Notes under the pieces: model-generated
The model's database searches: none
Told to the model about the DNA's origin: nothing
What the model saw: the letters and a program-made list of their open reading frames with translations, nothing else
Made by a program: the position numbers and the translations under genes
Assembly: GCF_003634705.1 (NCBI RefSeq)
Contig: NZ_RBWU01000006.1
Location: forward strand, 496,001-560,000
Reading direction: 5' to 3'
DNA: 64,000 nucleotides
DNA from: Actinomadura pelletieri DSM 43383
Lineage (GTDB): Bacteria; Actinomycetota; Actinomycetes; Streptosporangiales; Streptosporangiaceae
Part shown: piece after piece, positions 34,857 to 44,416 of the stretch
How the letters are laid out: every line of letters starts with the position of its first letter
Position numbering within the stretch: the first letter of the stretch is position 1

Positions 34857-35651
34857 TTGACTTCCTCGATCGTCATCGACCGCGTCACGAAGAACTTCAC
34901 GTTGCGGCACGCGCGTTCGATCAAGGAGATGAGTGTCCGGGCGTTCCGTCGGCAGAGCCTCTCGGACCGGTTCCGCGCCCTGGACGAGGTGAGCCTCACG
35001 ATCGGACGGGGCGAGACCGTCGCGCTGATGGGGCTGAACGGGTCGGGCAAGAGCACGCTGCTCAAACTCATCTCCGGGGTGATGCGGCCGGACGAGGGGT
35101 CGGTGCTCGTCCGGGGCCGTGTCGCCGGCCTGATCGACGTGGGCGCCGGGCTGCACCCGGAGTTGACGGGACGGGAGAACGTGTTCCTCAACGGGGCGAT
35201 CCTCGGCATGTCCCGGGCGGAGATCACGCGGAAGTTCGACGCGATCGCGGAGTTCTCCGGTGTCGAACGCTTCCTGGACGACCAGGTGAAGTTCTACTCG
35301 TCCGGCATGTTCATGCGGCTGGCGTTCTCGATCGCCGCGCACACCGACCCGGACGTGTTCCTGATCGACGAGGTGCTCGCGGTCGGTGATCCGCCGTTCC
35401 GGGAGAAGTGCCTGGACCGCATCCGGGAGTTGCGTGGCGAGGGACGCACGATGGTCATCGTCGCGCACGACATCCGGATGCTGGTCGGGCTCTGCGATCG
35501 CGGTGTCACGATGCGCCAGGGCAGGGTGATCTTCGACGGGGCGACGGAGGAGGCCGGTCGGCTGGTACGCGAGGACCGTGCCGCCCGCCGCGCCGCCCCG
35601 ACCGCACCGGGCCTTCCGGTGGGGCCCGCCAGAGGAGAGAACGGTGGATAG
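34857..35651 (+). CDS. wzt: Polysaccharide ABC exporter ATPase (Wzt family)
   Basis: 264 residues from TTG, with AGGAG 9 nt upstream and only 3 nt after the wzm stop. Walker A LNGSGKSTLL, signature YSSGMFMRLAFSIA, Walker B DVFLIDEVLAVGD and the switch His in VAHD are intact. No C-terminal carbohydrate-binding domain, so it is the short Wzt type, as in mycobacteria. It pairs with the preceding permease. Confidence 0.94.
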   Translation: MTSSIVIDRVTKNFTLRHARSIKEMSVRAFRRQSLSDRFRALDEVSLTIGRGETVALMGLNGSGKSTLLKLISGVMRPDEGSVLVRGRVAGLIDVGAGLHPELTGRENVFLNGAILGMSRAEITRKFDAIAEFSGVERFLDDQVKFYSSGMFMRLAFSIAAHTDPDVFLIDEVLAVGDPPFREKCLDRIRELRGEGRTMVIVAHDIRMLVGLCDRGVTMRQGRVIFDGATEEAGRLVREDRAARRAAPTAPGLPVGPARGENGG

Positions 35652-35714
35652 GGTGTCGCGAATCGCGGCAGGGGGCCGCGCGCGCCGGTACAGGACCAGG
35701 GGAGAGGTACGGCG

Positions 35715-38393
35715 TTGACCAAGCAGGAATCCGGGTGCTCGTTGCTCGAGAACGTCCACCGCATCATCGCCGACCGGGCGTGCACCGTACTGTCGCTCGA
35801 CATCTTCGACACCGTGCTCTGGCGACGCGTCCCCCGCCCGAGCGACGTCTTCGCGCTGCTCGGCCACCGGCTGCGGGACGCGGACCTCTGCCCGCACTGG
35901 GTGACGGACGCGACGTTCCGCCGGATGCGGATCGCCGCGGAGGAGAAGGCCCGCCGCGGTCGCGACACCCTCGGCACCGAGGTCTCGCTGTTCGACATCT
36001 GGCGGGCCATGCCGGAAGGCGTGTTCGGCTCCGCGCCGCTCGAACAGCTCGTCGAGATGGAGTTGCGGCTCGAACGCGAACTGACGGTGGTGGACCTGGA
36101 CGTCGCCGACCTGGTGAAGGCCGCGCGCAAACACGACGTCGAGATCGTCCTCGTCTCGGACACCTACTTCACGGAGGACCAGCTCAGGCACCTGCTCGAC
36201 CGTCCAGGACTCGGTGCCATGGAGGAGGTGCGGATATTCCGGTCGAACCAGCACGGCGCCGCCAAGGCGTCCGGCCTCTGGGAGATCGTGCTGCGCGAGC
36301 TGGGACGCAGCCCGGAGCAGATCGTGCATGTCGGCGACCATGCCGTCGCCGACCATGAGGTGCCGTCCGAACTCGGCGTTCGCACCGTCCACTACCGCCG
36401 GGGCGACGAACCGTACCTGGACGTGCTGAAGCGCGAACAGGAACCCGACCACCCGTTCGGCGACTTCGCCCCCGACCTCGACGACCGGCACGGCGACTTC
36501 GGCCTGACCAGCCTGCGCGCCAAGGTCGTGCACACGGGTGTCCCGTTCACCACGTCCGCGCTGGAGGTGGCGTGGCGGTTCGGCGCGAGCGTGCTCGGCC
36601 CGGTCCTGACCGGCTTCGCGGAATGGGCCGCGGCCAGGGCCCACGAGTCCGGCACCCGGCGGTTGTGGTGTTCGATGCGCGAGGGCGAGTTGCTGTCCCG
36701 GCTGATCAACGAGGCGGCACGGGCCCGCGGTTGGGACGTCGAGGCCGGTCCGGTCTGGCTGTCGCGGTTCGTGACGTCGCTCGCGGGCCTCGACCCGCAC
36801 GACACCGACGCGGTGCACGCGTTCCTGCGCACCGGCTACCGGCTGACCGTCCGGCAGACGCTGTCCGTCCTGGAACTGCATCCCGGTGACGTGCCGGGCC
36901 TCGCGACCGAGCTGGACACCGTCATCGACAACGGCGACATCGCCGACCGCGTGGCCCGCGCGCTGACCGAGACGCCGCACCTGCGCAACCGGCTCGCCGT
37001 GACGGCCACCACGGCCCGCGAACGCATGATCAAGTCGCTGCGGGCCGCCGGCGCGCTCGACGACACGACGCTCACCGCGGGTGAGCTGACCCTGGTCGAC
37101 CTCGGCTGGGGCGGGACGATCCAACGCCAGCTCGCGAGGGCGCTGGAGATCGCGCGGATCGACGTCCGGGTGTCCGGGCTCTACCTGGCCACCGACACCC
37201 GGGCGGAGCGGGTGTACCTGGCCGGGTTGCGCGCCGAGGGCTACCTGGCGCAGGCCGGGCATCCGGCGCATGTCGCCGCGACCGTCACGCGGAGCCCCGA
37301 GATCGTGGAGCAGTGCGTCAACGCGCTGTGCGGTTCGCTGATCGGTTACACCGACGACGGCGAGCCGGTTCTCGGTGAGACGTCCGACTCGCCATCGCAG
37401 CGGGCCGAACGCCGGACGGTGCAGGACGGCGTCCTGGCGTTCCAGCAGTTGTGGAACAGGTATGTCGGCGCCGCCGACGGCGCCTGGCCCGACCTCGCCG
37501 GTCCCGGACCGGGCCGTGACCGGCTGGCGAGGATCCTGGTGGCCGCGCTGCGGTCCCCGACGCCCGCCGAGGCCGCCGTGTTCGGCAACTGGACGCATGA
37601 GGACAACTTCGGCTCTTCGCTTGTGACGACCCTGCTGCCCGCCGATCTGAAGTCGGCCATCCCCTACCTGTCGCCGGGTGACCTCGACGACCTGAACATG
37701 CGTGACTCGTTCTGGCCCGCGCTGATCGCCGCGTCCGACACCGGGCTCGGCGCCCTGGCCCGCGCCATCGCGGACGGCGCCATCGAGCCGGCGGCCCTGG
37801 AACCGACCGGTGAGCCGTACGAGACGCGGCTGCGCTACCGCACGGCGGACGATCGGTGGCACGAACCGATCCGCCGCCGGGTCAGGATCAACCACAACGG
37901 GTTGTCGTTCGCCCGCCTGGACTTCGAGCACCATGACACGGTCGACATCTCGTTGGCGATCCCGGGCCGGCCCGCGATCGTGCGGGTCGACTGGATCGAG
38001 GTCAAGGTCATCGCGGGTGGCCGCCGCCGCGAACACGTGCTGCGCTGGGACCGCCCGGAGGACTTCGTCGGCCTCCACTACGCGGACTGCCACTACCTCG
38101 GCGGCAACCTGATGCGGTTCGACACCTCGTACGCGGCGGTGTGGCTTCCCCTCGCCCGCCGCGCCGGTGTTCCGGCGGTGTCGTCGGGGCAGGTCACCGT
38201 CGCGTTCGCGATGCTGCCGCAGTCGATGACCGGAATGGCGCCGCGTATGCCCGTCGACAGGAGGGCGGAGCGGTCCGCGCGGGCCGCGCGCCTCACCGGA
38301 AGGCTCCGCGAGGAGTACCGGACGGCCGGTGTGAAGGGCGTCGCGGCCGGCGCCGGACGGATGGCCAGGAGGAAGCTCGGTGACACCCGATGA
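35715..38393 (+). CDS. HAD-superfamily multidomain protein of a glycan locus
   Basis: 892 residues from TTG, with GGGGAGAGG upstream. Residues 20-230 form a HAD domain: motif I LSLDIFDTVLWRR (nucleophile D29), LVSDTYF motif II, and IVHVGDHAVADHEVP as the acidic motif IV. Residues about 270-600 contain LWCSMREGELLSRLI and VDLGWGGTIQRQL, which I have seen in HAD proteins of polysaccharide loci. The C-terminal 250 residues look like a beta-rich carbohydrate-binding domain. Possibly removes phosphate from, or modifies, a glycan precursor; the substrate is unknown. Confidence 0.75.
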   Translation: MTKQESGCSLLENVHRIIADRACTVLSLDIFDTVLWRRVPRPSDVFALLGHRLRDADLCPHWVTDATFRRMRIAAEEKARRGRDTLGTEVSLFDIWRAMPEGVFGSAPLEQLVEMELRLERELTVVDLDVADLVKAARKHDVEIVLVSDTYFTEDQLRHLLDRPGLGAMEEVRIFRSNQHGAAKASGLWEIVLRELGRSPEQIVHVGDHAVADHEVPSELGVRTVHYRRGDEPYLDVLKREQEPDHPFGDFAPDLDDRHGDFGLTSLRAKVVHTGVPFTTSALEVAWRFGASVLGPVLTGFAEWAAARAHESGTRRLWCSMREGELLSRLINEAARARGWDVEAGPVWLSRFVTSLAGLDPHDTDAVHAFLRTGYRLTVRQTLSVLELHPGDVPGLATELDTVIDNGDIADRVARALTETPHLRNRLAVTATTARERMIKSLRAAGALDDTTLTAGELTLVDLGWGGTIQRQLARALEIARIDVRVSGLYLATDTRAERVYLAGLRAEGYLAQAGHPAHVAATVTRSPEIVEQCVNALCGSLIGYTDDGEPVLGETSDSPSQRAERRTVQDGVLAFQQLWNRYVGAADGAWPDLAGPGPGRDRLARILVAALRSPTPAEAAVFGNWTHEDNFGSSLVTTLLPADLKSAIPYLSPGDLDDLNMRDSFWPALIAASDTGLGALARAIADGAIEPAALEPTGEPYETRLRYRTADDRWHEPIRRRVRINHNGLSFARLDFEHHDTVDISLAIPGRPAIVRVDWIEVKVIAGGRRREHVLRWDRPEDFVGLHYADCHYLGGNLMRFDTSYAAVWLPLARRAGVPAVSSGQVTVAFAMLPQSMTGMAPRMPVDRRAERSARAARLTGRLREEYRTAGVKGVAAGAGRMARRKLGDTR

Positions 38394-39501
38394 GTCCGCT
38401 CGCGAGTCCGGTGCGACTCGAACAGGGCACCTGGTGACCGGGTCCCCGGCGGATCCGGACGCGCAGGCCCGTGCCGCCCGCGAGCAGCCGTTGCTGCTGC
38501 ACTCGATGTCGACGTTCCGGGAACTGTTCGAGGTCTTCTTCGCCCACCGCGAGATCGCCACGGTCGTGGAGGTCGGTGTGGAGTCCGGGCAGGTCAGTTC
38601 GCTGTACGCCGATCTCGGTGGGACGGTGTACTGCGTCGAACCACGCCCAGGGGACGACCTTCGCGCCGTCCTCGACGAGGACCCGAGACTGAATCTCGTG
38701 GAGGGGTTCTCCCCGGAGGTGCTCGGCGACCTGCCGGTCGCCGACCTGTACGTCCTGGACGGCGACCACAACTACGCGGTCGTCCGCGCCGAACTCGCGT
38801 GGATCATGAAGAACGCCCCGGACGCGATGGTCGTCCTGCACGACGTGCTGTGGCCGTGCGGGCGCCGGGACTTCTACTACCAGCCGTCCCCCCTCGCGCC
38901 CGAGGACACGCACCCCACTACCACGGAAGGGCCGACGGTCTGGCACGACGGCGTCACCCCCGCCGGGTTCGTCGGCGACGGCGTGTTCACGGTCGCCGCT
39001 CACGCGGGCGGGCCGCGCAACGGCGTCCTCACGGCCATCGAGGACGCGCTGGACGACGCCGATGACGACTGGCGCCTCGTGATCGTGCCCGCCGTGTTCG
39101 GGTTCGGTGTGCTGGCCAGGGCCGACGCGCCCGGCATGGAGAAGATCTTCGAGGCGCTACGGCCCCTGGCGTCGTCCAACCTGCTCGCGGCCATGGAGAA
39201 CAACCGGATCGCTCTCTACACCCGTGTCCTGCAGTTGCAGTACGAGGCGGAGGCGCGGACCGAGGACGCGGACCGCCTGGCCGAGACCATCAACACGCAG
39301 CAGCAGGAGCTGGCCCGCCTACGGTCCGAACTCGACCGAATCAAGGCCGAGCACGCCGGCGCGCTCCAGGAGTTGCGCGAGCTGAGGAGCGCGTCCGCCG
39401 CCCCACCCGATCCGACCCCGGAGCTGGGAGTGGCGGTGGCGCAGCTGGGACGGGCGCTGTCGGCTCGCATGCGCACCAACCCCGGCGGGCCTCCGCGATG
39501 A
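38380..39501 (+). CDS. Class I SAM-dependent methyltransferase with C-terminal coiled coil
   Basis: 373 residues from GTG, overlapping the preceding stop by 14 nt. VVEVGVESGQVSSLYADLG (about 62-80) is the SAM-binding glycine loop, then VYCVEPRPGDD and LYVLDGDHNY. The first loop reads EVGVESG, slightly unlike ExGxGxG. Residues 285-345 are heptad-like and probably a coiled coil. A role in methylating the galactan or its lipid carrier is plausible by position only. Confidence 0.75.
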   Translation: MTPDESARESGATRTGHLVTGSPADPDAQARAAREQPLLLHSMSTFRELFEVFFAHREIATVVEVGVESGQVSSLYADLGGTVYCVEPRPGDDLRAVLDEDPRLNLVEGFSPEVLGDLPVADLYVLDGDHNYAVVRAELAWIMKNAPDAMVVLHDVLWPCGRRDFYYQPSPLAPEDTHPTTTEGPTVWHDGVTPAGFVGDGVFTVAAHAGGPRNGVLTAIEDALDDADDDWRLVIVPAVFGFGVLARADAPGMEKIFEALRPLASSNLLAAMENNRIALYTRVLQLQYEAEARTEDADRLAETINTQQQELARLRSELDRIKAEHAGALQELRELRSASAAPPDPTPELGVAVAQLGRALSARMRTNPGGPPR

Positions 39502-41132
39502 GGCCGGCGATGTCCACGCGGCGGCTCCGGTCGATCGTGGCACTGGCGTTCCTGGGCTTCTTCGCGGTCGGCGCGGGCTGGGCGATCGCCCTTCCCTGGG
39601 ACGGTGGACCGGACGAGCAGTCGCATATCACCCGCGCCGCCGGCGTTGTCGGTGGAGACATCGCCGCCCCTCCAGTGCGGCTGCCGGTACCGGGGCTGCC
39701 TCGGCCGCTGCCGGGGACGCACCAGACCGTGCCGGGTGGCGTCGCCCACCCTTCGCCGCCGTGCTTCGCCTGGAAACCGCGGCAACCGGCGAACTGCGTG
39801 CGCGTGCCCGCCAAGCCGAAGCACGAGCCGGTGGAACAGTTCACCGCCGGAGCCGGGCGTTACCAGCCCACCTACTACGCCGTCGTCGGCTGGCCGCTCA
39901 GATGGTGGCCCGGTGAGGGCGGGTTGCTGGTCGCCCGCCTCGTCAGCGCCGCGCTCTCCGCCGCCTTCCTGGCCGCCGCCGTGTACAGCGTGCTGGCGTG
40001 GTCCCGGCGACCCTTCCTGCTCGCCGGGCTCCTGGTCGCCACGACACCGATGGCGATGCATCTCGCGGGTGTGATCAACGCCAACGGTCTGGAGGTCACG
40101 GCGGCGATCGCGATGTGGACGGCACTGATCCCGCTCGTGCTCGACAAGGCCCCTCCCGACCGGCGGCAACTGATCCTTGTCGGCGTCTCGGCCGTGACCG
40201 TCGCGTGGAGTCGCCCCGACGGCCCGATGACCGTCGCGCTCGCCCTGGTGATCCTTGTGGGCACGGCCGGACGCGCCCGTCTCGCCGCCCTGGTACGGAA
40301 CCGGGGAAGCTGGATCACGGGAACGGTCGTGACCTTGGCGTGCCTGGGATCGGCGATCTGGACGCTCGCGATGAAGGCCACCGAACTCGTCCCGGTTCCT
40401 GTCGGAGCCGGGCTCGGCCCCGCGGAGGCGCTGCGTCTGGTCGTGGTCGAGCGAACGTCCTTCTACCTGAAGTCCATGGTCGGGCTGTTCGGCTGGGTGG
40501 ACGTCGAGATGCCGGACGCCTTCTACGCGATCTGGTTCGCCGCGACGGGCTTCCTGGTCATCGCGGCGCTCGCGTCCGGAAGCCGGACCGACAGATGCCG
40601 TCTGGCGCTCGTGGTGGCGGGCGCCTTCGCGCTGCCGCTGTGGATGGACGTCATGGGCGCCGAAAAGGACGGGATGATGGCGCAGGGCCGCTACATCCTG
40701 CCGACCGCGGTCGGCGCCGCGGTGCTCGCCGCCCATGTCATCGACGAACGTCAACTGCTCGACCCGCGGTTCGTCCGTTCGGTCACCCGATGGCTGGCGG
40801 TCGCGATCCTGCCCGCGCATCTGATCGCGCTGGCCTACGCGATGATCAGGTATCAGCACGGCCTGTACGGCAAGGTCCCGGCCGTGAACCCGCTGACCGG
40901 CGACTGGACGCCGCCCCTCGGCCCCGCCACGGCGCTCGGCGCGGCGGTGGCCGGACTGGCCGCGCTCGGCGCGATGACCTGGCTTGCCACAACCCCGACA
41001 GTGGAGACGGAACCCCACAGAGAGGCGGCTGGAGATGACGGACTACGTCTCGACCGTGGCGATGCATCGGGACACCTGGGGGACCTTCCTCGACCCCGTT
41101 CCCGGTTTGGCCGACGCCGAGAATCCGCATGA
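39498..41132 (+). CDS. DUF2142-type polytopic membrane protein
   Basis: 544 residues with about 10-12 membrane helices. The first loop holds WDGGPDEQSHITRAAG, typical of DUF2142 and GT-C-like proteins where the acidic pair faces outside. It may transfer sugars from a lipid carrier outside the membrane. ATGA overlap with the preceding gene. The last ~33 residues, after the final helix, overlap the next gene by 98 nt and are Arg/Asp-rich, unlike the rest. Confidence 0.85.
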   Translation: MRPAMSTRRLRSIVALAFLGFFAVGAGWAIALPWDGGPDEQSHITRAAGVVGGDIAAPPVRLPVPGLPRPLPGTHQTVPGGVAHPSPPCFAWKPRQPANCVRVPAKPKHEPVEQFTAGAGRYQPTYYAVVGWPLRWWPGEGGLLVARLVSAALSAAFLAAAVYSVLAWSRRPFLLAGLLVATTPMAMHLAGVINANGLEVTAAIAMWTALIPLVLDKAPPDRRQLILVGVSAVTVAWSRPDGPMTVALALVILVGTAGRARLAALVRNRGSWITGTVVTLACLGSAIWTLAMKATELVPVPVGAGLGPAEALRLVVVERTSFYLKSMVGLFGWVDVEMPDAFYAIWFAATGFLVIAALASGSRTDRCRLALVVAGAFALPLWMDVMGAEKDGMMAQGRYILPTAVGAAVLAAHVIDERQLLDPRFVRSVTRWLAVAILPAHLIALAYAMIRYQHGLYGKVPAVNPLTGDWTPPLGPATALGAAVAGLAALGAMTWLATTPTVETEPHREAAGDDGLRLDRGDASGHLGDLPRPRSRFGRRRESA

Positions 41133-41958
41133 GGTGCTGGGAATCCCCATTCAGGGCGGACACCACGCCGACCTGGACACCTTCGCCGGCAAAAGCTCGA
41201 TCTTCGACCGGACGGCCACCCGGATGCAGGGCGTGGACCTCGCCTACGAGGACCAGTGCAGCGCCTACCACTACTTCGACCTCTTCCGGCGCGTCGAACG
41301 CTGCCACGGCGAACTGTCCAGATTGGTCGACGTGGGTGTCTTCATGGGGGGTTCGTCGACGATTCTGGGCGGTTGCGTCGAGCCCATGGGATTGGAACTC
41401 GACCTCGTCGACGTCAATGACGCCTATCTGCAGTTCACCTACGAACGGCTGCGCCGCACCTTCCCGCGTGCCATGACCCGCGTGCGCATGTTCCACGGGG
41501 ACGCGCCGACCTATGTGGCCGCCGTGCTCGGTTCCGAACCGCATACCCGCGCGTTGGTCCATCACGACGGGGCGCACAACTTCGACCAGGTCGTCAAAGA
41601 CCTGAGCGCGCTGTACTTCGCCCGTGACCAGGTGCACGGCCTGGCGATTCAAGCCACCCACCTGCGCGGCGACATCAAGTACCTCAACTTCGTGGACGCC
41701 GCCGTCTACGCGATGTTCGGCGTTGACGTGAAGTACGAACCGCTCGGCGCGAACTTCCCGGCCGACGCCCCGGTGACCGTCCCCAACGAATGGGACGGAA
41801 ACTACTTCCTCGCCGGCCAGCCCGAAGGCATGTACGTTCCCTTCGACAGCGTGGAATGGAAGTACCCGCACCCGACAATGGAGCTGGACGACTTCCTCCC
41901 GGTAAAGACCCAGCCCACCCCCCTAAATCCGCCGCCACCGGCGCCAGAGGGCTACTAA
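41035..41958 (+). CDS. Methyltransferase-like protein (Rossmann fold)
   Basis: 307 residues. ATG 41035 follows GGCTGGAG. LVDVGVFMGGSSTILGG (about 99-115) is the nucleotide loop and DLVDVNDAYLQ follows with the acidic residue; HHDGAHNFDQVVKDL resembles class I methyltransferases of the Methyltransf_24 or cephalosporin-hydroxylase-like type. Ends in a Pro-rich tail. Last gene of the galactan operon. Confidence 0.75.
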   Translation: MTDYVSTVAMHRDTWGTFLDPVPGLADAENPHEVLGIPIQGGHHADLDTFAGKSSIFDRTATRMQGVDLAYEDQCSAYHYFDLFRRVERCHGELSRLVDVGVFMGGSSTILGGCVEPMGLELDLVDVNDAYLQFTYERLRRTFPRAMTRVRMFHGDAPTYVAAVLGSEPHTRALVHHDGAHNFDQVVKDLSALYFARDQVHGLAIQATHLRGDIKYLNFVDAAVYAMFGVDVKYEPLGANFPADAPVTVPNEWDGNYFLAGQPEGMYVPFDSVEWKYPHPTMELDDFLPVKTQPTPLNPPPPAPEGY

Positions 41959-42348
41959 GCGCCTTCGGAACAAGAATTCGATGGTGGCCGAAGTCGGCGG
42001 AATGCGGCCCGGATGGATGTCATGTCCATCGACCTCTATGACCACCGTGGCCCCATGCTTCAAACGTGGCATCTATCGGCAAAGCCGTGCGCGAACTGTG
42101 TGCTGCGATACTTGCGCACGCCCAACGATGGCCGGAGGGGTGGCCGGATGTGGTCAGGGTGGGGGTGCGGTGGCGGTGCGGTTGGGCGGGTTTTGGGGGG
42201 TGGAGCGAGGATCTGGGGGGTGTTCGGTTGAACGGGGGGCGGGGACGCGGCAAGCTCTTTACCCTGGGCTGTGTAGACCTAGGTAGAAATCGACCTGGCC
42301 ACCCCGAGGCGTTCCAAACATTCTCGCGACTCTCAGGGGTCTCTCGAC
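41959..42348. other. Intergenic stretch with G-rich tract
   Basis: 390 nt. No ORF I can support. 42150-42250 is extremely G-rich on the plus strand, including GGGCGGGTTTTGGGGGG and further G-runs. A promoter-like pair lies at 42257-42285. No clear terminator follows the preceding operon. Confidence 0.6.
42257..42285 (+). promoter_or_regulatory. Candidate promoter for the 42-49 kb cassette
   Basis: CTTTAC and TAGGTA separated by 17 nt, 64 nt before the GTG start at 42349. The -10 fits the actinobacterial TAnnnT pattern; the -35 is weak. Assigned by eye. Confidence 0.35.
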
Positions 42349-44367
42349 GTGACGGACATGGCGAGCGGGTCCGCGATGGCGCGGCTGACGCAGCCCGACC
42401 GCGTCCATGTGGGCTGGCGGTACGCCCAGGTGCACCCCGATCCGGGGCCGCCTCCGGGGCGTCCCGAGCAGCCCGAGCGGGCGGCGGCGGTGCCGGCCGC
42501 CCGGCGGCCGCATGAGCATATGGCGGCGCTTCCGCTGCGCATCGTGTTCTGGGGCACGCTCGCCGGTGTCGTGCTTGTGCTCTTGTGTGGATTGGTCGGG
42601 TTGATTCCGTGGGCGTTCGCGGGTGTGACGTTGGTGGCGTTCGGGGGTGTGCTGGGGATCACGGGTGGTGCGTTGTGGCGGGACGAGCGGGGTGTGCGGG
42701 CGCGGATCGCGCGGGAGCGGGAGGCGGAGGAACGCGAGCGGGCGGAGCGGGAGCGGCGGCGGGACGCGGCCGAGAAGGCGTATGCGAAGGCCAGGGCGGA
42801 GTGGGAGCGGCGCCGGTCGGCCTATGAGGGGCAGCGGGAGTGGTACCCGGTCGCGGTTCCGCCGGGCGTCGACCGGGTGGACGTCGTCGGCGGGACGCTC
42901 GCCGGGTGGTCCGCGGCCGTCACGACGATGGGCGCGGCCCGGTTGGCGGTGGGGGCGCGGCTCACCGTCATCGACCTGTCGGAGGGGGCGGTCGCGCATG
43001 ATCTGTTGCGGCTCGCGGCGGACCGGGGCGACGATCCGCTCGTGTGGGTGCTGCCCGACGACCTGCCGCGCCTGGACGTCACCCGCGGCCTGAGCCCGGA
43101 GGCCCTCGCGGACGTGCTGTCGCTGGTCGTCAGCGCGGGCGAGGCGGAAGGCGGGACAAGGGACCTGTCGTTCGACAACTCGATCCTGGAACGCATTATC
43201 GACGTTCTTGGTCCTGAGGCGACGATCCCGCGGATAACGGCGGCGCTGCGCGTCCTCGCCCAGGTCGGCGACCCCCGCGACGACCTGCGCAAGGGGCTGC
43301 TGACCGAGGAGCAGTTGGAGCGGATCGCGACGCTGTTCGGGCGGGACGCCACCGACCGGATCGTGGTGCGGCGGGCGTGGGCGCTGGAGGCGCAGCTCCG
43401 GAAGTTGGAGAAGCTCGCGACCGAGCCGGTGCGGCTGCCGCCGGCCCGGCTGCACGTGGTGTCGATGGACCGGCGTGCCGGAGTCCTCACCAACCGGATC
43501 CTCGGGACGTACGTCACGACCGCGCTCACCCACCGGATCAGGGAGGCCCCGCCCGGCGGACGCTGGGACCACACGCTGTTCCTCTGCGGTGCGGAGAAGC
43601 TGCGCGGTGACGTCCTGGACCGTCTCATCGACGCCTGCGAGGCCACCGGGACCGGGCTCGTGCTGATGTACCGGTCGATCCCGGGGCACGTCCGGGAGCG
43701 GCTCGGACGGCGCGGGCACGCCGCCGTCGGCTTCATGCGGCTCGGCAACCCGGAGGACGCCCGGGTCGCCGCCGAGCACATCGGCGCCGGACAGCCGCTC
43801 CTCATCGCCGAGATCACCGAGGCGGCGGGGGAGACGCTGCTCGACGTGGTGGGGGAGAGCTACGCCAGTACGGTCGCGTTCGCGCGGCCCCGCGGCGACG
43901 GGCTCACCGACCCGGTCTGGTCGCCGCTCCCCGCGCCCGCCGCCGACGACTCGGTGCTCGTCGAGGGCATCAGTTCGGCGACGGCGTGGGGCCGGACGGT
44001 CGAGGCTCGCGACGGCAAGCAGCGGTTCCGTGAGCTGAGGGTCGAGCCGCCGCAGCTTCAGGAACTGCCGCCGACCGCGATGGTGTTCACGCATTCGGGG
44101 GCGACGGGCCGCCGTGTCCTGCTCGTCGACGCCAACCCCGGCATCATCACTTTGCCGACCGCGCACTCGATGGAGTTCGAGGAGTACCTGCGCGAGCAGG
44201 AGGCACGTGACACCGAGCCTCCGCCGCCGGTTTCCGAACCAGAGGTGCCCGAGCTCGTCCGGCCGTCGCGGGCCCGGCACGCGCTGCCGCGCGGGGCGGC
44301 GCGTCCGGTTCGCGTCGTGCCGCCGCTCCGGCCGAACGGCAGGCACAAGGCCGACCCTCCAGGCTGA
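42349..44367 (+). CDS. Membrane protein with ATPase-like body lacking Walker motifs
   Basis: 672 residues from GTG (ATG 42358 possible). Two TM helices at about 62-108, then a long Arg/Glu helix (110-160). The body (165-560) has the rhythm of a HerA/T4CP-type ATPase: VDVVGGTLAGWSAAVTTMG where Walker A would be, then TLFLCGAEKLRGDVLDRLID and ATGTGLVLMYRS in place of the Walker B/sensor region. No GKT/S or D-E pair is present. I infer a catalytically dead relative of the ATPase encoded next, perhaps its membrane adaptor. No family name recognised. Confidence 0.7.
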   Translation: MTDMASGSAMARLTQPDRVHVGWRYAQVHPDPGPPPGRPEQPERAAAVPAARRPHEHMAALPLRIVFWGTLAGVVLVLLCGLVGLIPWAFAGVTLVAFGGVLGITGGALWRDERGVRARIAREREAEERERAERERRRDAAEKAYAKARAEWERRRSAYEGQREWYPVAVPPGVDRVDVVGGTLAGWSAAVTTMGAARLAVGARLTVIDLSEGAVAHDLLRLAADRGDDPLVWVLPDDLPRLDVTRGLSPEALADVLSLVVSAGEAEGGTRDLSFDNSILERIIDVLGPEATIPRITAALRVLAQVGDPRDDLRKGLLTEEQLERIATLFGRDATDRIVVRRAWALEAQLRKLEKLATEPVRLPPARLHVVSMDRRAGVLTNRILGTYVTTALTHRIREAPPGGRWDHTLFLCGAEKLRGDVLDRLIDACEATGTGLVLMYRSIPGHVRERLGRRGHAAVGFMRLGNPEDARVAAEHIGAGQPLLIAEITEAAGETLLDVVGESYASTVAFARPRGDGLTDPVWSPLPAPAADDSVLVEGISSATAWGRTVEARDGKQRFRELRVEPPQLQELPPTAMVFTHSGATGRRVLLVDANPGIITLPTAHSMEFEEYLREQEARDTEPPPPVSEPEVPELVRPSRARHALPRGAARPVRVVPPLRPNGRHKADPPG

Positions 44368-44416
44368 TCGTCCGGTTTCGTTGGCGCGGCGGCGGGCGTG
44401 CGGTAAGGATGCTGGA

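Noticed and set aside
34374..38771. A 1465-codon minus-strand open frame opposite wzt and the HAD gene
   Set aside because: Its translation is Arg/Pro/Asp-rich with no domain motifs, and it lies antisense to genes with clear ABC and HAD signatures. It is a GC-bias shadow.
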